From: Piezodorus guildinii
Lineage: Eukaryota > Arthropoda > Insecta > Hemiptera > Pentatomidae
Reading direction: 5' to 3'
Length of the DNA stretch: 64,000 bases
Assembly (NCBI GenBank): GCA_023052935.1
Contig: CM041298.1
Span: 24,456,192 to 24,520,191 of the forward strand
The position numbers and the translations under genes were made by a program. The notes under the pieces were generated by a model. It worked only from the letters and a program-made list of their open reading frames with translations, made no database searches and was not told the origin of the DNA. The stretch's first letter is position 1, and the number at the start of each line of letters is the position of its first letter. This document shows positions 11,261-23,404 of the stretch, one piece after another.

Positions 11261-11564
11261 TTTGATAATGGTTTTATTTACCCTCTTCAAGGTTTTAAAA
11301 TTAGGTATTCCTTTAGGTTATGGTTATTACATGCCTGAGATAACTGTTGGAGAATGCCTACAGTCCTCCCAAGCCCACTAACTAGGTCAAGAAGGTTCCT
11401 CAATATCAGAAGGCCCTTGTGGCTCGCCCGCCCTTAACGCCCTAAGCCCTACGGCAAAACCTCTTCAATCCTCATGCAAGAAATTACATTCCCCTAACCT
11501 TAAACGTTTACCATCAAAAAAGTATGTAATTTATATATATTTTTTATTTTTTTATAATTTTATC
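11261..11564. other. Unassigned DNA
   Basis: Moderately G/C-rich around 11,340-11,470; no frame, RNA gene or repeat recognised. Confidence 0.5.
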
Positions 11565-11815
11565 ATATTACTTTTACTGACCTATATATGAAATATATGG
11601 TAAGGGAAAGTATTGCGGTCGTGAAAATTTTCGAATTCCTGTTTTCGACGTAAATACACGTTATAGGGTCCCCTGAGTCCATGTAACCAAGTTCCAAAAA
11701 AAAGTCTGTTTGTGTGCGATAAGTCTAGCGGAAAAATGGAAAGTCGTACGACAATGAAATTTCATATTTAAGGCAACGATACTCAAACATTGTCCAACCT
11801 GTATATTTAGCCGTC
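11565..11815 (+). repeat. Rep-A fragment, 5' end
   Basis: Begins TTACTTTTACTGACCTATAT and continues through the AGTATTGCGGTCGTGAAAAT block. It meets an oppositely oriented Rep-A copy at about 11,815, forming an inverted pair. Confidence 0.85.
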
Positions 11816-13055
11816 CTTCACCAATGCATTAAGATGATATGGTTAATCTTTTGGAATGTACAAAATTAAGGGTAGTTTAGAGGAAGAAAATTTAAAATAT
11901 CGACATTTAAGCCCTGTCAGACTATTTCAATCAGACTGAAAGTTACATGATATTAAAGCCCATTATATTTTAAATCGATATAGGGAGTTAATAAACATAC
12001 AGAAATCAAGTCAAGTAACATTTACGCTTAGGCATTCTGATTGTCCTCCACTAACACTTTGTAATGCTCAGTTACCCAAACAAACAGAAACCAAATTCCT
12101 AGGACTCCCAATGGATAGACGCCTGACATGGAAATCACACGTAACTACCATTAAAAAAAACACTGAATCATTGACTATCAATACTTAGACGACTTCTTCA
12201 CCATAAAAACAAACTATCACTAAGCAACAAAATCATTATATACAACATGTTACTTAAACCTATATGGACGTACGGTACTCAGGTGTGGGGCTCATGCAAA
12301 AAATCACACTTGCAGACAATTCAAATCTTTCAATCTAAATTCATCACTCACTGTCCCTTTCACGTAACCAAAAAATCATTACACAAAGACCTCAAATACC
12401 AATCGTAACGGATATCATTAAAAAATATTACAAACATTTTCACGACTCACTCGCTGGACATCCAAACCTACTGGTACAAACATTACTGACTGATACACTA
12501 CCACAAAACCCACCAAGGAGACTGAAGCGCCTCTGGAGCAGAAACCTACTTCTTTTTGCAGATCTTCCACGCAAAGGAGTGCCTTCACTGGTAGGTTTTT
12601 TCGCTCACGAATTCATAAGAATCCTGAAGGAGGTTTTTCGTAATGGTCATCAGTGTTACAATATATGCCTAAAGGCATTTGTATATTACTTGTTGTTAAA
12701 TAAATAAATAAAAAGGTATAGGGAGTTCAATAAAAATCGTTAAAGCCGTTTTTGAGAAAATCCTAAAAAGGTGCAAAATTCATGTTATAAATTGGCTAGC
12801 CGATTTTGAAGAAAGAGTTGCTGTAACATCTTAGGCATATACTTGTCGTAAATATGAAATTTCAGTTCCGTAAGACTTTTCGCTTTTGCGCTAGACTTAC
12901 CACACAGACACACGACCTTTTTGGGGGCTTCGTTATTTGGACTCAGAGGGCCTTAAAAAGTGAATTTCCGTTGAAACCTGGAATTTAAAAATTTTCACGA
13001 TCGCAATACTTTCCCTTACTATATATATTTCATATAGAAGTAAGTGAAAGTAAAA
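11816..13055 (-). repeat. Rep-A copy split by a Jockey LINE
   Basis: Minus-orientation Rep-A occupies 11,816-11,989 and 12,717-13,055, ending at its 5' terminus with AAGTGAAAGT. A LINE lies between, flanked by the 11-bp duplication TATAGGGAGTT (11,979-11,989; 12,717-12,727). Confidence 0.88.
11990..12716 (+). mobile_element. Jockey-type LINE, 5'-truncated, with TSD
   Basis: Plus-strand pieces read TKFLGLPMDRRLTWKSHV, then an IYNMLLKPIWTYGTQVWGSC-like stretch, then KRLWSRNLL before the stop: the C-terminal part of a Jockey-group LINE. Several frameshifts and stops are present. The 3' end is an (AAAT)n tail near 12,700. An 11-bp perfect target duplication fits target-primed reverse transcription. 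The endonuclease and reverse transcriptase core are missing through 5' truncation. Confidence 0.88.
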
Positions 13056-13075
13056 AAATCAAAATCAATAAATAC

Positions 13076-13245
13076 AGTAAGAGCCCGAAAGCTCGATTCC
13101 GGTACCACCAAATTCAGCCTACACAGACTCGACCAATGTTCACCGTTCAAGCCCAAACCCCCGAGATCATCCATAACGCAATCCCCCCATCGGCGTTTCG
13201 GCCAATCTTTCGGACGCCTACACGGTCTGTGGCGGCAGAGAAAAA
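13076..13245 (-). mobile_element. LINE-R (RTE-like) 3' fragment
   Basis: Minus strand carries the family's 3' end: the RPKDWPKRRWGDCVMDDLGG stretch, then LGLNGEHWSSLCRLNLVV, and the terminal hairpin at 13,080-13,095. More diverged than the 31-, 52- and 63-kb copies; its hairpin has a compensatory base change. Confidence 0.85.
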
Positions 13246-14225
13246 AAAACACAACAAAAAACCTAAAAGTATAATTATTTAATAATACTAAAAATATATA
13301 ATATAAATAGGATAAAACTATAGGCATAACTATTATAGATTGATAGGTATGCTAGGTGAAGAAGCAATCCAATACTTTGTGGTTGGACAGCATTTTGAAT
13401 GAAAAAAGCACTTCTCCCTTCGAAGTTTGATAGGTGAAGGAAGGATAGATAAAGAATCATCTGGAGGGAAGGTCCTGAACGCGCTACCCATCGACTGTGG
13501 GGGCCTCTTTACTGTCAAACCACAGACTCTGGGATCCGACCATTGAGAACCATTGATCTCGCTGATGTTTTGTGATTAATCTTCTGCTAAGGACAAAGGT
13601 TTATATTAGAGCTATGTTGAGCGAACAATGGAGCATGTATTGCGGGAGGCACTAAATACCACACTCTTTCATCGACCTCTATAACAGTTCCCTTCATGCG
13701 GAAGCTTCACTTTTTATCGTCAAAGCCACTAATGACCGTGGTTCCATGATTCTAACACCCCTCTTTGTCTTATTATGGTCAAGGCAACAAATCTTGTTAA
13801 CTGTAGGGCCCCCCAAAAAAAAATATATATATATTAATAATAATAAATAAATTTACAATAAAATGTTAAAAGGTTAATTAAACTGAGTTTCGATAGTGTT
13901 TTTTGCGAAACTCTAAATGCACATTAATCAAGTAGAGTTTGACATATAGTTCGGCATAGGACGAGTTTTGGTTTGTAATCGACCTAAAAAAAAAAAAAAA
14001 AATCCGTCTGTTCGCCGTCCCTCGTATGTCGTCCACGGCTCCTCTCAAAAACTACTGGATTATTATTTTTTTTTAATTTGGAACAAAATACTAGGGAATC
14101 TAACGATGATCCTAACATATATACATTAATATTACCCAATTAGTTTTAAAAACTGATTTAATTCGAAACCTCAATTATTATTGAAGGTAGAGAACAAATT
14201 TCTTTGTGTGTTCTAACCAAGAAAA

Positions 14226-14259
<34 letters not shown>

Positions 14260-14392
14260 CTTACCCTCTGGTTTTATTTTCGAACAAAATACAAATACAA
14301 ATATAATATGTATAGCTGTCAGATTTGTCCTTCTGTTACCCGGAGGTATTCTAAAGAGGATTGCTATATGCGCTGGATGCACTAGTAATCTT
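13246..14392. other. Unassigned DNA with homopolymer runs
   Basis: Includes A- and T-runs at 13,986-14,002 and 14,230-14,260 and TA-rich tracts. The block 13,330-13,560 has a short minus-strand frame resembling LINE C-termini only vaguely; I do not call it. Confidence 0.45.
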
Positions 14393-14434
14393 TCAAGGGC
14401 TTCTTCTAAGCCTTTATTTAGAAGAAGCCCTTGA
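14393..14434. other. Perfect 16-bp inverted repeat
   Basis: TCAAGGGCTTCTTCTA (14,393-14,408) and its exact complement (14,419-14,434) are separated by 10 bases. It could form a strong hairpin; no T-run follows, so it is not a Pol III-type terminator. Confidence 0.9.
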
Positions 14435-14486
14435 ATAATATTTTTGAAAATGGGAATAATGTTTTTTTTTTTTTTTAATATTTCAT

Positions 14487-14775
14487 ACGGTCAAGCGTGT
14501 TCTACGGGCCCGGCGTTCGAATCCCGGCTATGGCAGAATATTATTTATTCTATTAATTTAGTCGGGGAGGGACCTTAAGGTATGGAGACCCTTCTGGGGC
14601 AGACCCAACCTCTACAAAGTGGGTTACCCGAAAAATTGGGGGAAAAACCTGGTAGCTGAGCCTTATCGAGGCCCAATCCCCTCATTGCACTACCGTTGGC
14701 CTAGAAACAGTACGAATCTCTGTATGTACTAAGCCCAGGATCCTCCATGGGTTGTAGTAATACTTTTTTTTTTTT
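14487..14775 (+). mobile_element. SINE-1 copy
   Basis: The head contains a tRNA B-box-like GGCGTTCGAATCCCGGC; the A-box side is degraded. The body (GGTATGGAGACCCTTCTGGG, CCTCTACAAAGTGGGTTACC, CCCCTCATTGCACTACCGTT) matches the minus-strand copy at 37.25-37.56 kb. A T-run follows. SINEs are noncoding, transcribed by RNA polymerase III, and copied by LINE enzymes. Confidence 0.85.
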
Positions 14776-15179
14776 TTAATTCTTTCGACAAGAAGATTGC
14801 AATGATCTAGTAAAACGTTAAATAAAAACTATTGATAAAAGTACAAAACGTTTTTAAAATAAATATGTCAATGTTGATAAACCAGGAAATTTTATTTGAA
14901 TTATTTAATTGATAATCGAAAAGAAAAATAAATAGTGAATAAGTGTAGTATAAATGCTTTTGATTTATTATTTTCAATAAATTGGAAATTGGCCAAAAAA
15001 AAAATTACCCCCTCTCAAAATTCGAGAGCTTACGTTTCAAGGTACCTAGAACACGAAAAATGAATTAAAAAAATCCATTTGGCCATCCATATCCAAAAAT
15101 AAATATGTCCAATCCTAAGCGATGGAAAATAATTATTGAAATCGGTTCAGAAATAGCACAGGTCTAGCGTTGAGAAGTT
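14776..15179. other. Unassigned AT-rich DNA
   Basis: No supportable gene or repeat. Confidence 0.5.
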
Positions 15180-15345
15180 AGCATTGGTAAATGGCTATTT
15201 TTGCCATCTTTCTTTGAATTATTTATTTCTTTTCATATTAGATAACTGTCTATAATCAGCTTTATAAACAGTTATGCCCTAATATAGTTATTTGTAAATA
15301 ATAATCCATTTGTAATCATTTGCAGCGTTTTTTCTCTTTATAAAA
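15180..15345. repeat. Dispersed repeat (Rep-C), copy 1
   Basis: Aligns in the same orientation with 56,105-56,265 (shared words TTTGAATT, ATATTAG, CAGTTAT, CCTAATATAGTT, ATTTGCAG). Noncoding; family unknown. Confidence 0.6.
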
Positions 15346-15824
15346 CCGTTAAAGTCTATTGGACGACAATGAAATAAGGAAAGTCTACCGCTGGACGATT
15401 TAGAGTAAATTTACCGCGAAACAGACGCCCCCTGACATTGGTGTTACCATACACTGGAAACTATAGACTGAGAATGGGTTAGTTGTGGGGCTTGGTGGTT
15501 TGGTTACTAATGGTTCCAACGACGTAGAGTGATGGTTAGCCAACCACAAGCACAGACCATTAAAGCCTTGTCCAGTATTGTGCTCATAATCGATCAAGCG
15601 TGTACGGGCACGGAATCGTTATAAGACGAATGTGGGTATCCAATTACTTGTAAGAACCTCTCTTTATTTATTTGAAGTCTTGCGCTAAGAGTGTTTTTTC
15701 AATATACAAACATACGTCAAAGAAATGTGCAAAAATCTTTAGCTAGGACTAGACTAATGGGCTGCTGAAAACATGTATCTTTTAATTAACATGGATTGAT
15801 ATAACTCCATTTCACATGCTACTT
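15346..15824. other. Unassigned DNA
   Basis: A 65-codon minus-strand frame at 15,400-15,597 has no recognisable motif and is probably chance. Confidence 0.45.
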
Positions 15825-16330
15825 AACTATTTTTTTTAAACATATTTATTGATATTTACAACTGTAAAAAGGTAAACATCAAGCAAATGTTATGTAAATT
15901 AATAAAATGACATGAAATAAGAGACACTAGAATTAGAATAGAACATGGCAGCACTCTAGAATTCTAAACTAGAAGGTCACGGACCATCTTTTTTTTAGGC
16001 GCCTAGGAGGATTATCAGGAATCGAAGAGGTAACAAGGATTGAAACTATTGGGATAGAGCGGGAATGGAGTTTGTCATGAAAGGAATTCTATCTGGTTCG
16101 GGATCAGTCTGCAACATAGGGAACGTTAAGGTCTTTAGGGATGAGTTTATTCGTGACGAAGTAAGGAAAGTTAAGGATATACGGAGGATTTTGGATGGTA
16201 AGGTTTAGATACAGGAAGAATTTGATGGTTTAGTACAGATTCGTCTTATAATAGTTATGTAGATAAGCCTTTTGTGGTTAAGAGGGAGATATGACCATTT
16301 GTCTAGTATGTGTTTAAGTAGCCGAAAACA
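15825..16330 (-). mobile_element. LINE-J1 fragment, 3' end
   Basis: From left to right on the minus strand: a T-run and the family 3' terminus (AACATATTTATTGATATTTA), then the untranslated tail, then C-terminal coding sequence up to about 16,330. Several small deletions and stops. Confidence 0.85.
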
Positions 16331-16549
16331 AAGAACAATTATAGTTAAAGGAAAATATCACATAAATGAAGTTCAGCTTAAATAAATTAAATTAGCTGTA
16401 CAGAAATATTCCCGATATAAATTAGATCTTATCATGTTTAAGTAAAATTTATTTCTTTGCTTCTTATTTTAATTTTTAAAATAAAGTACCATTTCACTTA
16501 GTTTTATGGGCATCGTAATATCTCAAATATGACTGGTTGTGAACATTTT
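16331..16549. other. Unassigned AT-rich spacer
   Basis: Short AT-rich stretch between two LINE-J1 copies; nothing recognised. Confidence 0.4.
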
Positions 16550-17350
16550 TTTTTTTTTATTTTTTTTTTTTATTGAAATTTACAACTGTACAAAAAAAAA
16601 CATCAAGTAAATATGCTGTAATGTTATAACACATGGAATAAACATCAAGAGAAACTGCCCATTGGCAGCACTCTTTGGTAGTGAGTCTAAACAAGAAGAA
16701 TCTCCTTTTCAGGCGCCTCGGAGGATTATCAGGAATGGAAAAGGAAGCTAGGATTAAAACTAATGGACTAGAGTGGGAGTGGAGTTTTTCATGGAAGGTG
16801 TGATACCTGGTACGGGCCAAATCAGCAACATATGGAACATTAAGATCATTGTGGATGATTTTATTCGTGACAAAGTAAGGAGCGTTAAGGATTTTGCGAA
16901 GGATTTTGGATTGTAAGGATTGGATACGGGAAGAGTTTGATGGTTTATTAGAGCCCCAAAGCTCTACTCCTTAGGTCCAGATAGGCCTTGTGATGGTCAT
17001 GTTAAGTGAAAGGTTAGAGCGTCTGTCTAGTAAGTGTTGGAGTAGCCGAAATCTTCGTGCATTTTCTTGTCTCTTCAGTCTTGTATGCGGATTCCATGTA
17101 AGTCGTTTGTCAAGCAGGAGTCCTAAATATCGGATCTGTTCAACCGGGACGAGCGGAATATCATTAAAGGACACTGTAGGGCAGGATGTCATAGGTTTTC
17201 GACAAAGGGTAAAGGTAATTTGTTGGGATTTATTGGAATTGATTTTAATTCTCCAATTCTGACACCATACCTCAAGGTCTCTGATGTAGGATTGGAGAGT
17301 TTGAGAGGCTATTGTAGGATCGTTATTAACCGATAACACGCAAGTGTATT
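16550..17350 (-). mobile_element. LINE-J1 copy, C-terminal region
   Basis: Minus-strand translation contains a motif-C-adjacent CVLSVNNDPTIASQTLQSYI stretch, LEVWCQNWRIKINSNKSQQI, RYLGLLLDKRLTWNPHTRLK and the end of the post-reverse-transcriptase region. This order (palm end, thumb, K-Y-L-G-L-D block) is characteristic of Jockey-group reverse transcriptases, which copy LINE RNA into DNA at the target site. Stops and a frameshift near the C-terminus; 3' end at left with a T-run at 16,549-16,573. Confidence 0.88.
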
Positions 17351-17586
17351 GTGAACCTGAAATTTTTTTATTGAAGTTCCCCTTTCTGTATAGATGTTCA
17401 ATAAGGATGAGTTTGGAAATATTCATCCTGTGAGGGGATGAGAGAAAAAGATTTACTTCTAAAACCTTTTATAAATTGGTTTTCAAATAACTTAAAAAAT
17501 ATACGACCTGAATTGGAGTAACAGTACCTTAGTTATCATTAAGGTATATTTAGCGTTCGAAATCGTTTAAATGCATTTCTACATTT

Positions 17587-18905
17587 TACTTTCGCCTACC
17601 TATGTATGAAATATATAGTAAGGGAAAGTATTCCGATCGTGAAAATTTGCAAAGTCTAGTTTTCAGCGGAAATACACGACTTAGGGTCCCCTAAGTCCCG
17701 GAAAAAGGTCTGTGTGTCTATGTGTCCGTGTGTGGGTGGTGTGTGTGTAGTAAGTCAAGCGCGAAAACAAAAAGTCGTATTTATGATTTAAGACCAATAA
17801 ACGCCCGAGATGTTACAGCAACTTTTTCATCTAAATCGGCTTACCGGAAGAGCCATTTTAAAAACGTCTCGTAACGATTTTTATTAAGCTCCCCGAGCCG
17901 AAGAGGGATTGGTATGGAGAATGATATCGGGACAATATTACAAAATACGCAGGAGTCAGCCACCAAACTGATGAATTATCTAAAAGACACATCAATATTT
18001 TCCAAAATTAAAAAAAAAAAAAGTTCCTGTTTTATTTTTATTTTATTTATTTATTTTTTTATTTATTTTTATTTTTTTTTTATTTATTTATTTTTATTTT
18101 TTTTTAATTTATTCTTTTCTTATATGTAGTTATCTTATATAATTGTTTGTATTTAACTTAAAATATTATATCTGTATTATTAGTATTATGTATGTTTTAG
18201 TGTATTATGTATTTTATTTTATTATGTAATATGTATTTTGGGATTAGTATATTTGTATGTATTATTTTCGTATTGTATGTATTATTTCGTATATTATGTA
18301 TAATGTTTGTATTGTATTTTATTATTTATCATGTATGTATTATTATTAGTATATATGTATGCATTATTAGTATATATGTATGTATTATTACTTTCATTAT
18401 ATTGTATCTGCATTATTAGTTTAGGGCTAAAATAACCTCTATGGTTGAAAAGCCTTTATGTTACAAATAAATAAATAATATTAAGCTCCCCGTATTGATG
18501 TAAAATTGAATGGGCTTTAATATCATGTAGATTTTATTACAGAAGATTGAAATAGTCTTACAGAGCTTAAATGCCGATACTATAAATTTTCCATAAACTA
18601 CCTTCAATTTTGTGAATTCCAAAATAATAACCATATCATCTTAGTGACATTTATGAAGAATGGCTAAAAATATAAGCTAGACGAATTTGATGACTAACTA
18701 ACAGATAAAAGAGCAAAACTATTTTTTTTAATTTTTTTTTTGTTTTTATTTTTATAATAAGAAAAGTAATATACATATATAATATCCCGTTGGAAAGAGA
18801 AAGATTTTAGAAAAAATATTATTTAATACACAATGTTGTAAAAGGTAATATAAAGTGACGAATAGAGAATAAACTTATTACTGATTAACAATTAAATGCA
18901 GTTAT
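17587..18905 (+). repeat. Rep-A copy split by a LINE 3' end
   Basis: Rep-A 5' part at 17,587-17,895 and middle/3' part at 18,479-18,905. The 14-bp duplication TATTAAGCTCCCCG (17,882-17,895; 18,479-18,492) flanks the inserted segment. The right end is replaced by LINE-J1. Confidence 0.88.
17896..18478 (+). mobile_element. LINE 3' end with 14-bp TSD
   Basis: The first ~110 bp read TILQNTQESATKLMNYLKDT followed by SIFSKI, resembling the extreme C-terminus of RNase H-bearing LINEs. The rest is a very T/A-rich 3' region ending in (AAAT)n. Perfect TSDs show that it arrived by target-primed insertion. The LINE clade is uncertain. Confidence 0.7.
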
Positions 18906-18909
18906 ATTA

Positions 18910-19815
18910 TTATTTTTTTTTATTTATAGTCATTTACAACTGCATTAAAGAACACAATAAGTAAATATGAGGAATGAAAAAAAAAAAAGTCATGAAAATG
19001 TCTTGAGAAAGAACTACCCATTTGTAGCACTTCCCTAACTATTTTAACTCAGTAGGTCCCGAGGCCACCTTCTTTTCAGTCGCCTTGGAGGGTTATCAGG
19101 GATATCTAAGGAAGATAAATTACGGACAAGGGGTTTGTATGGGCAGGGAGCTTAGAATGAAAAGAGGAGTATCTATCACGGGTTATTGACGACATGGATT
19201 AAATTCCGTTTTGTTTTGTTTTATCTTCTTACTCTAAAGTTATTTTTTTTTTATATATTCCGATAAATTAACCACATTATTCTAGTAGCATTGATAATCA
19301 AGATGAACGAATTCGGTAACCAATAAAAGGAGAAAAGAGCAAATTTTTTTCTAAAGGGAACATAAGGATAGTAATAAAGATATACTATATACTATTGAAA
19401 ACCTAAAGATTTTTGAGAAAATTAACATCGCTATAGAAAAAGTTGTGGAAGTTAATATAAAGTAACAAATAAGGAATGCAAATAAGTGATTATTGTAAGT
19501 TACAATTTTATTTTATCTTACCTAATCTAAAACATATGTTTCCAACGATACTGAATTTAATTCTTTAAAATATTTTCAACACTAAATTGTTAAATAGTTC
19601 TTAAATTGATTTTTTTGATTGAGTTCTTAATTTGATTTTTTGTCTGCAACCAATGGGATGTTAAGGTCATTATGAAGGATTTGATTTGTAACAAAATAAG
19701 AGGCATTCAGGATTTTGCGAAGTATTTTGGATTGTATGGACTGGAATCAGATGGTTTCGTAGAGCTCCCAAGCTCGATTCCATATGCCCAAATAGGTCTG
19801 ATAATAGTGATGAAA
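18910..19815 (-). mobile_element. LINE-J1 fragment split by Rep-A
   Basis: LINE-J1 3' sequence at 18,910-19,200 and further coding sequence at 19,645-19,815, separated by a Rep-A interior piece. Only degraded C-terminal protein (NKIINAPYF-type region) is left. Confidence 0.75.
19200..19640 (+). repeat. Rep-A fragment, 3' half
   Basis: Runs from the CTCTAAAGTTA block through the AAGGAGAAAAGAGCAAATTT region to CTTAAATTGATTTTTTTGAT; sits inside LINE-J1. Confidence 0.75.
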
Positions 19816-19818
19816 ATT

Positions 19819-20430
19819 ATTTTATTCTGGGACATAGACCATTAAGAATAACATTAATGCAAATAAAGATAGCATATCTGGCCATAATACATCAAATATA
19901 TTGAATCCTAACATCAAACTGAATTCTAAAATCACAATGAAAACCATAACGCATAGATTCAATCCAATAGAAAACTGCACCATTTCCAATAAGAAAGAAG
20001 CATCATTCACTTTTCACCATTTCTTCACATCATGCCCAGCCTACTCCTCCTACCGCTCAACCATCATACCAGCCATAGCCCAGTTAACACCTTTAAACTT
20101 CAGACTATTTCTCAAAAATATAACCTCTGAAAATACTAAAAAACTGTACTCTTACACCAGAGTAAGTTTTAATTAAAGAAGTTTGGTGATAGATCAATGA
20201 CTTAAAAATTGCATCTTCATTTATTTATTATGATTTTGTTATTTTGTTTAAGCTATAAGAAATGGATATATATTTTTTGCTAATTATAATTATTTATTTT
20301 ATTTTGGATAAATTTATTTTTTATTGTACTCGTGTATGACTATGTACATATATTTATTATTAATATATTTTTTTTATTTGTTACACCAAAAAGTAGAAAA
20401 TTGTTAATAAAAATATGATTTACGTACACA
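19819..20430 (+). mobile_element. LINE 3' fragment (E), plus copy
   Basis: The frame 19,901-20,176 contains CTISNKKEASFTFHHFFTSC followed by PAYSSYR, a degenerate C-x-H-x-C zinc-finger-like end seen at the C-terminus of many LINE proteins. An AT-rich 3' tail follows to about 20,430. An almost identical inverted copy lies at 23,405-24,045. Confidence 0.6.
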
Positions 20431-20566
20431 CTCCTATTGAATGGGGACTTCCCCGATTGCAATAAAAGTATATTCTAACATGAAACGCATTCAATCTTTT
20501 CCATCCAAAGTCCTCCGGACAATAGTTAATGCTCCTTATTATGTCTCCAACCATACCTTACCCCAC
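20431..20566 (+). mobile_element. LINE-J2 fragment
   Basis: Reads NMKRIQSFPSKVLRTIVNAP then YYVSNHTLPH, the same region as the minus-strand copy at 23,121-23,405. It breaks off into a Rep-A end at about 20,570. Confidence 0.8.
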
Positions 20567-21061
20567 GAGCTAAGTCGTGTGTTGCCCGCACCAGTATTTA
20601 AGTAAATTGCATTTAAATGTGTTTTACATGTAGTATATTTTCATTCTAATACTATATTTGGAGTTGCTCCGGAATCTAAGCAATCCCGTCGGAAAAGCTT
20701 TCTCTTTCAAATGGGTTACACATCTAATAAAATGTATATCCCCATAAGATCCAATATACCCAAAAGAGAGGAAAAAATATTCTAAGGCCTATGTTTATCG
20801 CTAATATATATTCAGTGGGCCCGTTCAGGTAGTGGGGCTACGCGTAGGGACCGAATACACACTACCTCCTCACAATCTGCAGAATGTGCGATATCGGGAT
20901 ATGTACCTTTTATTCAGTTCAAACAGTATGGGATAACTGTAAAGAATAAAAATATTTTCACTGAAACGTAATTTATTTTTTAACAATATGTTTCAACAAC
21001 TTGAATACGATCGACTACTTTTATCTAACTATATATTGTTTTATTTTATCGAACACAGATA
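20567..21061. other. Rep-A terminus and unassigned DNA
   Basis: Opens with a Rep-A 3' terminus (AAGTCGTGTGTTGCCCGCACC, 20,572-20,592). The remainder is AT-rich with no gene seen. Confidence 0.5.
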
Positions 21062-22495
21062 TTTATAAAATCTGGTGCGCAGAACACACGACTTTCAATT
21101 ACTTCTGATGTAATTGTGATAATGATAATGAATTTAAGAATTTTTAAAAACATTTAGAGATGAAAATAAGTTGTAAAGAAATAATTACATTGACTTAGTT
21201 TAAATAGAAACATTTGTTTTATTAAATAATCTATTCTATTAATATCTACGACAATTACTTAGTTTTATCGGATTTTCATCACTCTCCATTAAGTTCTACT
21301 ATTTTGCTTATAAGATAAGATTTTTACAAAAATGTTTCGCTTTCCAACGATATATTATACATCTCTATTACTTTTTTATGGCACGAAACTCAAAAATTGC
21401 ATAAACAAATATTTTTCCTTTCTTTTTTGAACTTATATATTTATCCGTTTTTTATCAACGCTAACGATAGGATATGTATAATTTCTCCTTAAAGTACCTT
21501 TAATTCTGTAGATTCTATAAGAATAACTATATTATCTTGTTAGCATTGATAATTAACAGATAAATATGCAAGTTGAGCGAATTTGACAAACAACTAAAGG
21601 AGAAAACTGCAAAAATCTTTTTTCAATGCAAATTTTTGTTTTCGAACACAAGAATAGTAATATAGATGTATAATATACCGTTGCAATGCTAGATATTTTA
21701 GAAAAAAATATAATCTTGTACATACTATTGTAAAATTTTACGGTGAATATGAAAAGCCGATAAAAAAAACAGATTGTCGTACATAAAAAAAAATTTGGTG
21801 CGCGTAACACACGACATTCACTTACCTCCATTATTTATATCAATTCGAAAATGTTTAAACATATTTATAAACGGAAATATATTTTTAAAGAATTATTTAA
21901 ATCGGATCTTAATAAAAACATGTGTTATATAAACATGTATAATAGCTTATTATAGTATTATCTACGACAATAAGTTTGTTTAATCGGCTTTTCATCACTG
22001 TCTGTTAACTTTTACAACAGTATGTATAAGATAATATTTTTTCTAAAATTTTCAGCATTCCAACGGTATATTATATATGTATATTACAGTTCAAAAGTTC
22101 AAATACAAAACATTGCATTAAAAAAATATTTTCGCAGCTTTCTCGTTTTGTTGGATACCGAATTCGTTCAACTTATATATTTAAATGTTTTTTAGCAATA
22201 CTAATCTGACGATATGAATAATTATTTTAAATCTATAAAATTAAAAGTAGGAATATCGGCATTTAAGCCCTGTCAGACAATTTCAATCAGAATGAAACCT
22301 ACATGTTATTTAATCCTATTGAATTTCACATCGATATAGCGAAATTAATCAAAATCGTTAGACCAGTTCTGAAGAAAATCGTAAAAAGGTCCAAAACCCA
22401 TGATATAAATTGGCTGTTCTGGATAGCCGATTTTGATTAAAAAGCTGCTGTAAGATCTCGAGTATAGTTGTCTTAAATATGACATATCATAATAT
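21062..22495. repeat. Rep-A cluster: minus, plus, minus
   Basis: Three pieces lie end to end: minus orientation 21,062-21,475, plus orientation 21,480-21,760, minus orientation 21,785-22,495. The central pair is an inverted repeat sharing the AAAGTACCTTTAATTCTGTA region. No coding potential. Confidence 0.8.
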
Positions 22496-22850
22496 ATATG
22501 ACACACACATTGCATCAAACAGAACTAAAGCCTTCTATCAATCTTTTCTGTCCCATTCCACTGCATTTTGGAATTCCATTCCTTCTAATATGCGTCGTGC
22601 TTCTTCCTTATCCACATTCAAATATCTCATTTTCCAGACACTTTTTCATTTTTAAATTGATTTATGATCATAAGAACTCTATCATAAAAAGAAAATCTTT
22701 ATTTCTTTAGTTCAAAATTTGCTGTTTTCAATTTCTCAATCTGTTTTATTTATTATTTTTTTATGTTATTATATTTTATGTTTTACATTTTCTTTAACTA
22801 CTTGTTCTATATAAATAATCAAGTTTGTAAATAATTCATATATATATATA
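22496..22850 (+). mobile_element. LINE-C-like C-terminal fragment
   Basis: The plus strand reads SFSVRSALWNSIPSNMRRAS followed by LS..KYLIF in a broken frame, resembling the end of LINE-C, but too diverged to be the same subfamily. An AT-rich tail ends in a (TA)n/(TTTA)n tract at 22,836-22,873. Confidence 0.6.
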
Positions 22851-22873
22851 TATATTTATTTATTTATTTATTT

Positions 22874-23404
22874 CGTTTTCCAAAAACAATTTTTATTGAG
22901 TAACATTACAATCTGTCCTAATAAGGACATTCATAATAGTGATAAAGTACATCATTCACGCTATATACACAAAACAATAAATTTATAAAATAATAATATA
23001 ATATGCATATATACAATCAATTAGAATATGAACAAAAGTCACTCATACCTATATACAATTCACAAACACACAGCACGTGAGTTGAGAATCTAGCCAATGC
23101 TAGAACTCCAGTATACATGTTTACAAGAGGTCTCGAGGCCACTGCCTTTTCAACCTTCTGGTAAGGGTGTTAAAGCTGGATAGGTAAGGGTCCTGGGAAG
23201 GGTGGTGATGAATAAGGTTCTGATTGAATTTGGATAATTTCGATGGAATAAGGTCTAAAATAAATGGAATACTTAGCTGGTGGGGTAAGGTATGGTTGGA
23301 GACATAATAAGGAGCATTAACTACTGTTTGGAGGACTTTGGATTGAAAGGATTGAATGCGTTTGATGTTAGAATATACTTTTTTTGCAATCGGGGAAGTC
23401 CCCA
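22874..23404 (-). mobile_element. LINE-J2 copy, 3' end
   Basis: The minus-strand frame 23,121-23,405 reads NIKRIQSFQSKVLQTVVNAP, YYVSNHTLPHQLSIPFILDL and ends RRLKRQWPRDLL, the conserved C-terminus of this Jockey-type family (compare 41,182-41,790). An untranslated tail lies at 22,874-23,120. The upstream end is joined to fragment E. Confidence 0.88.

Noticed and set aside
17524..17553. Short hairpin TACCTTA/TAAGGTA as terminator
   Set aside because: Seven-base stem, no T-run, and no transcription unit ending there.
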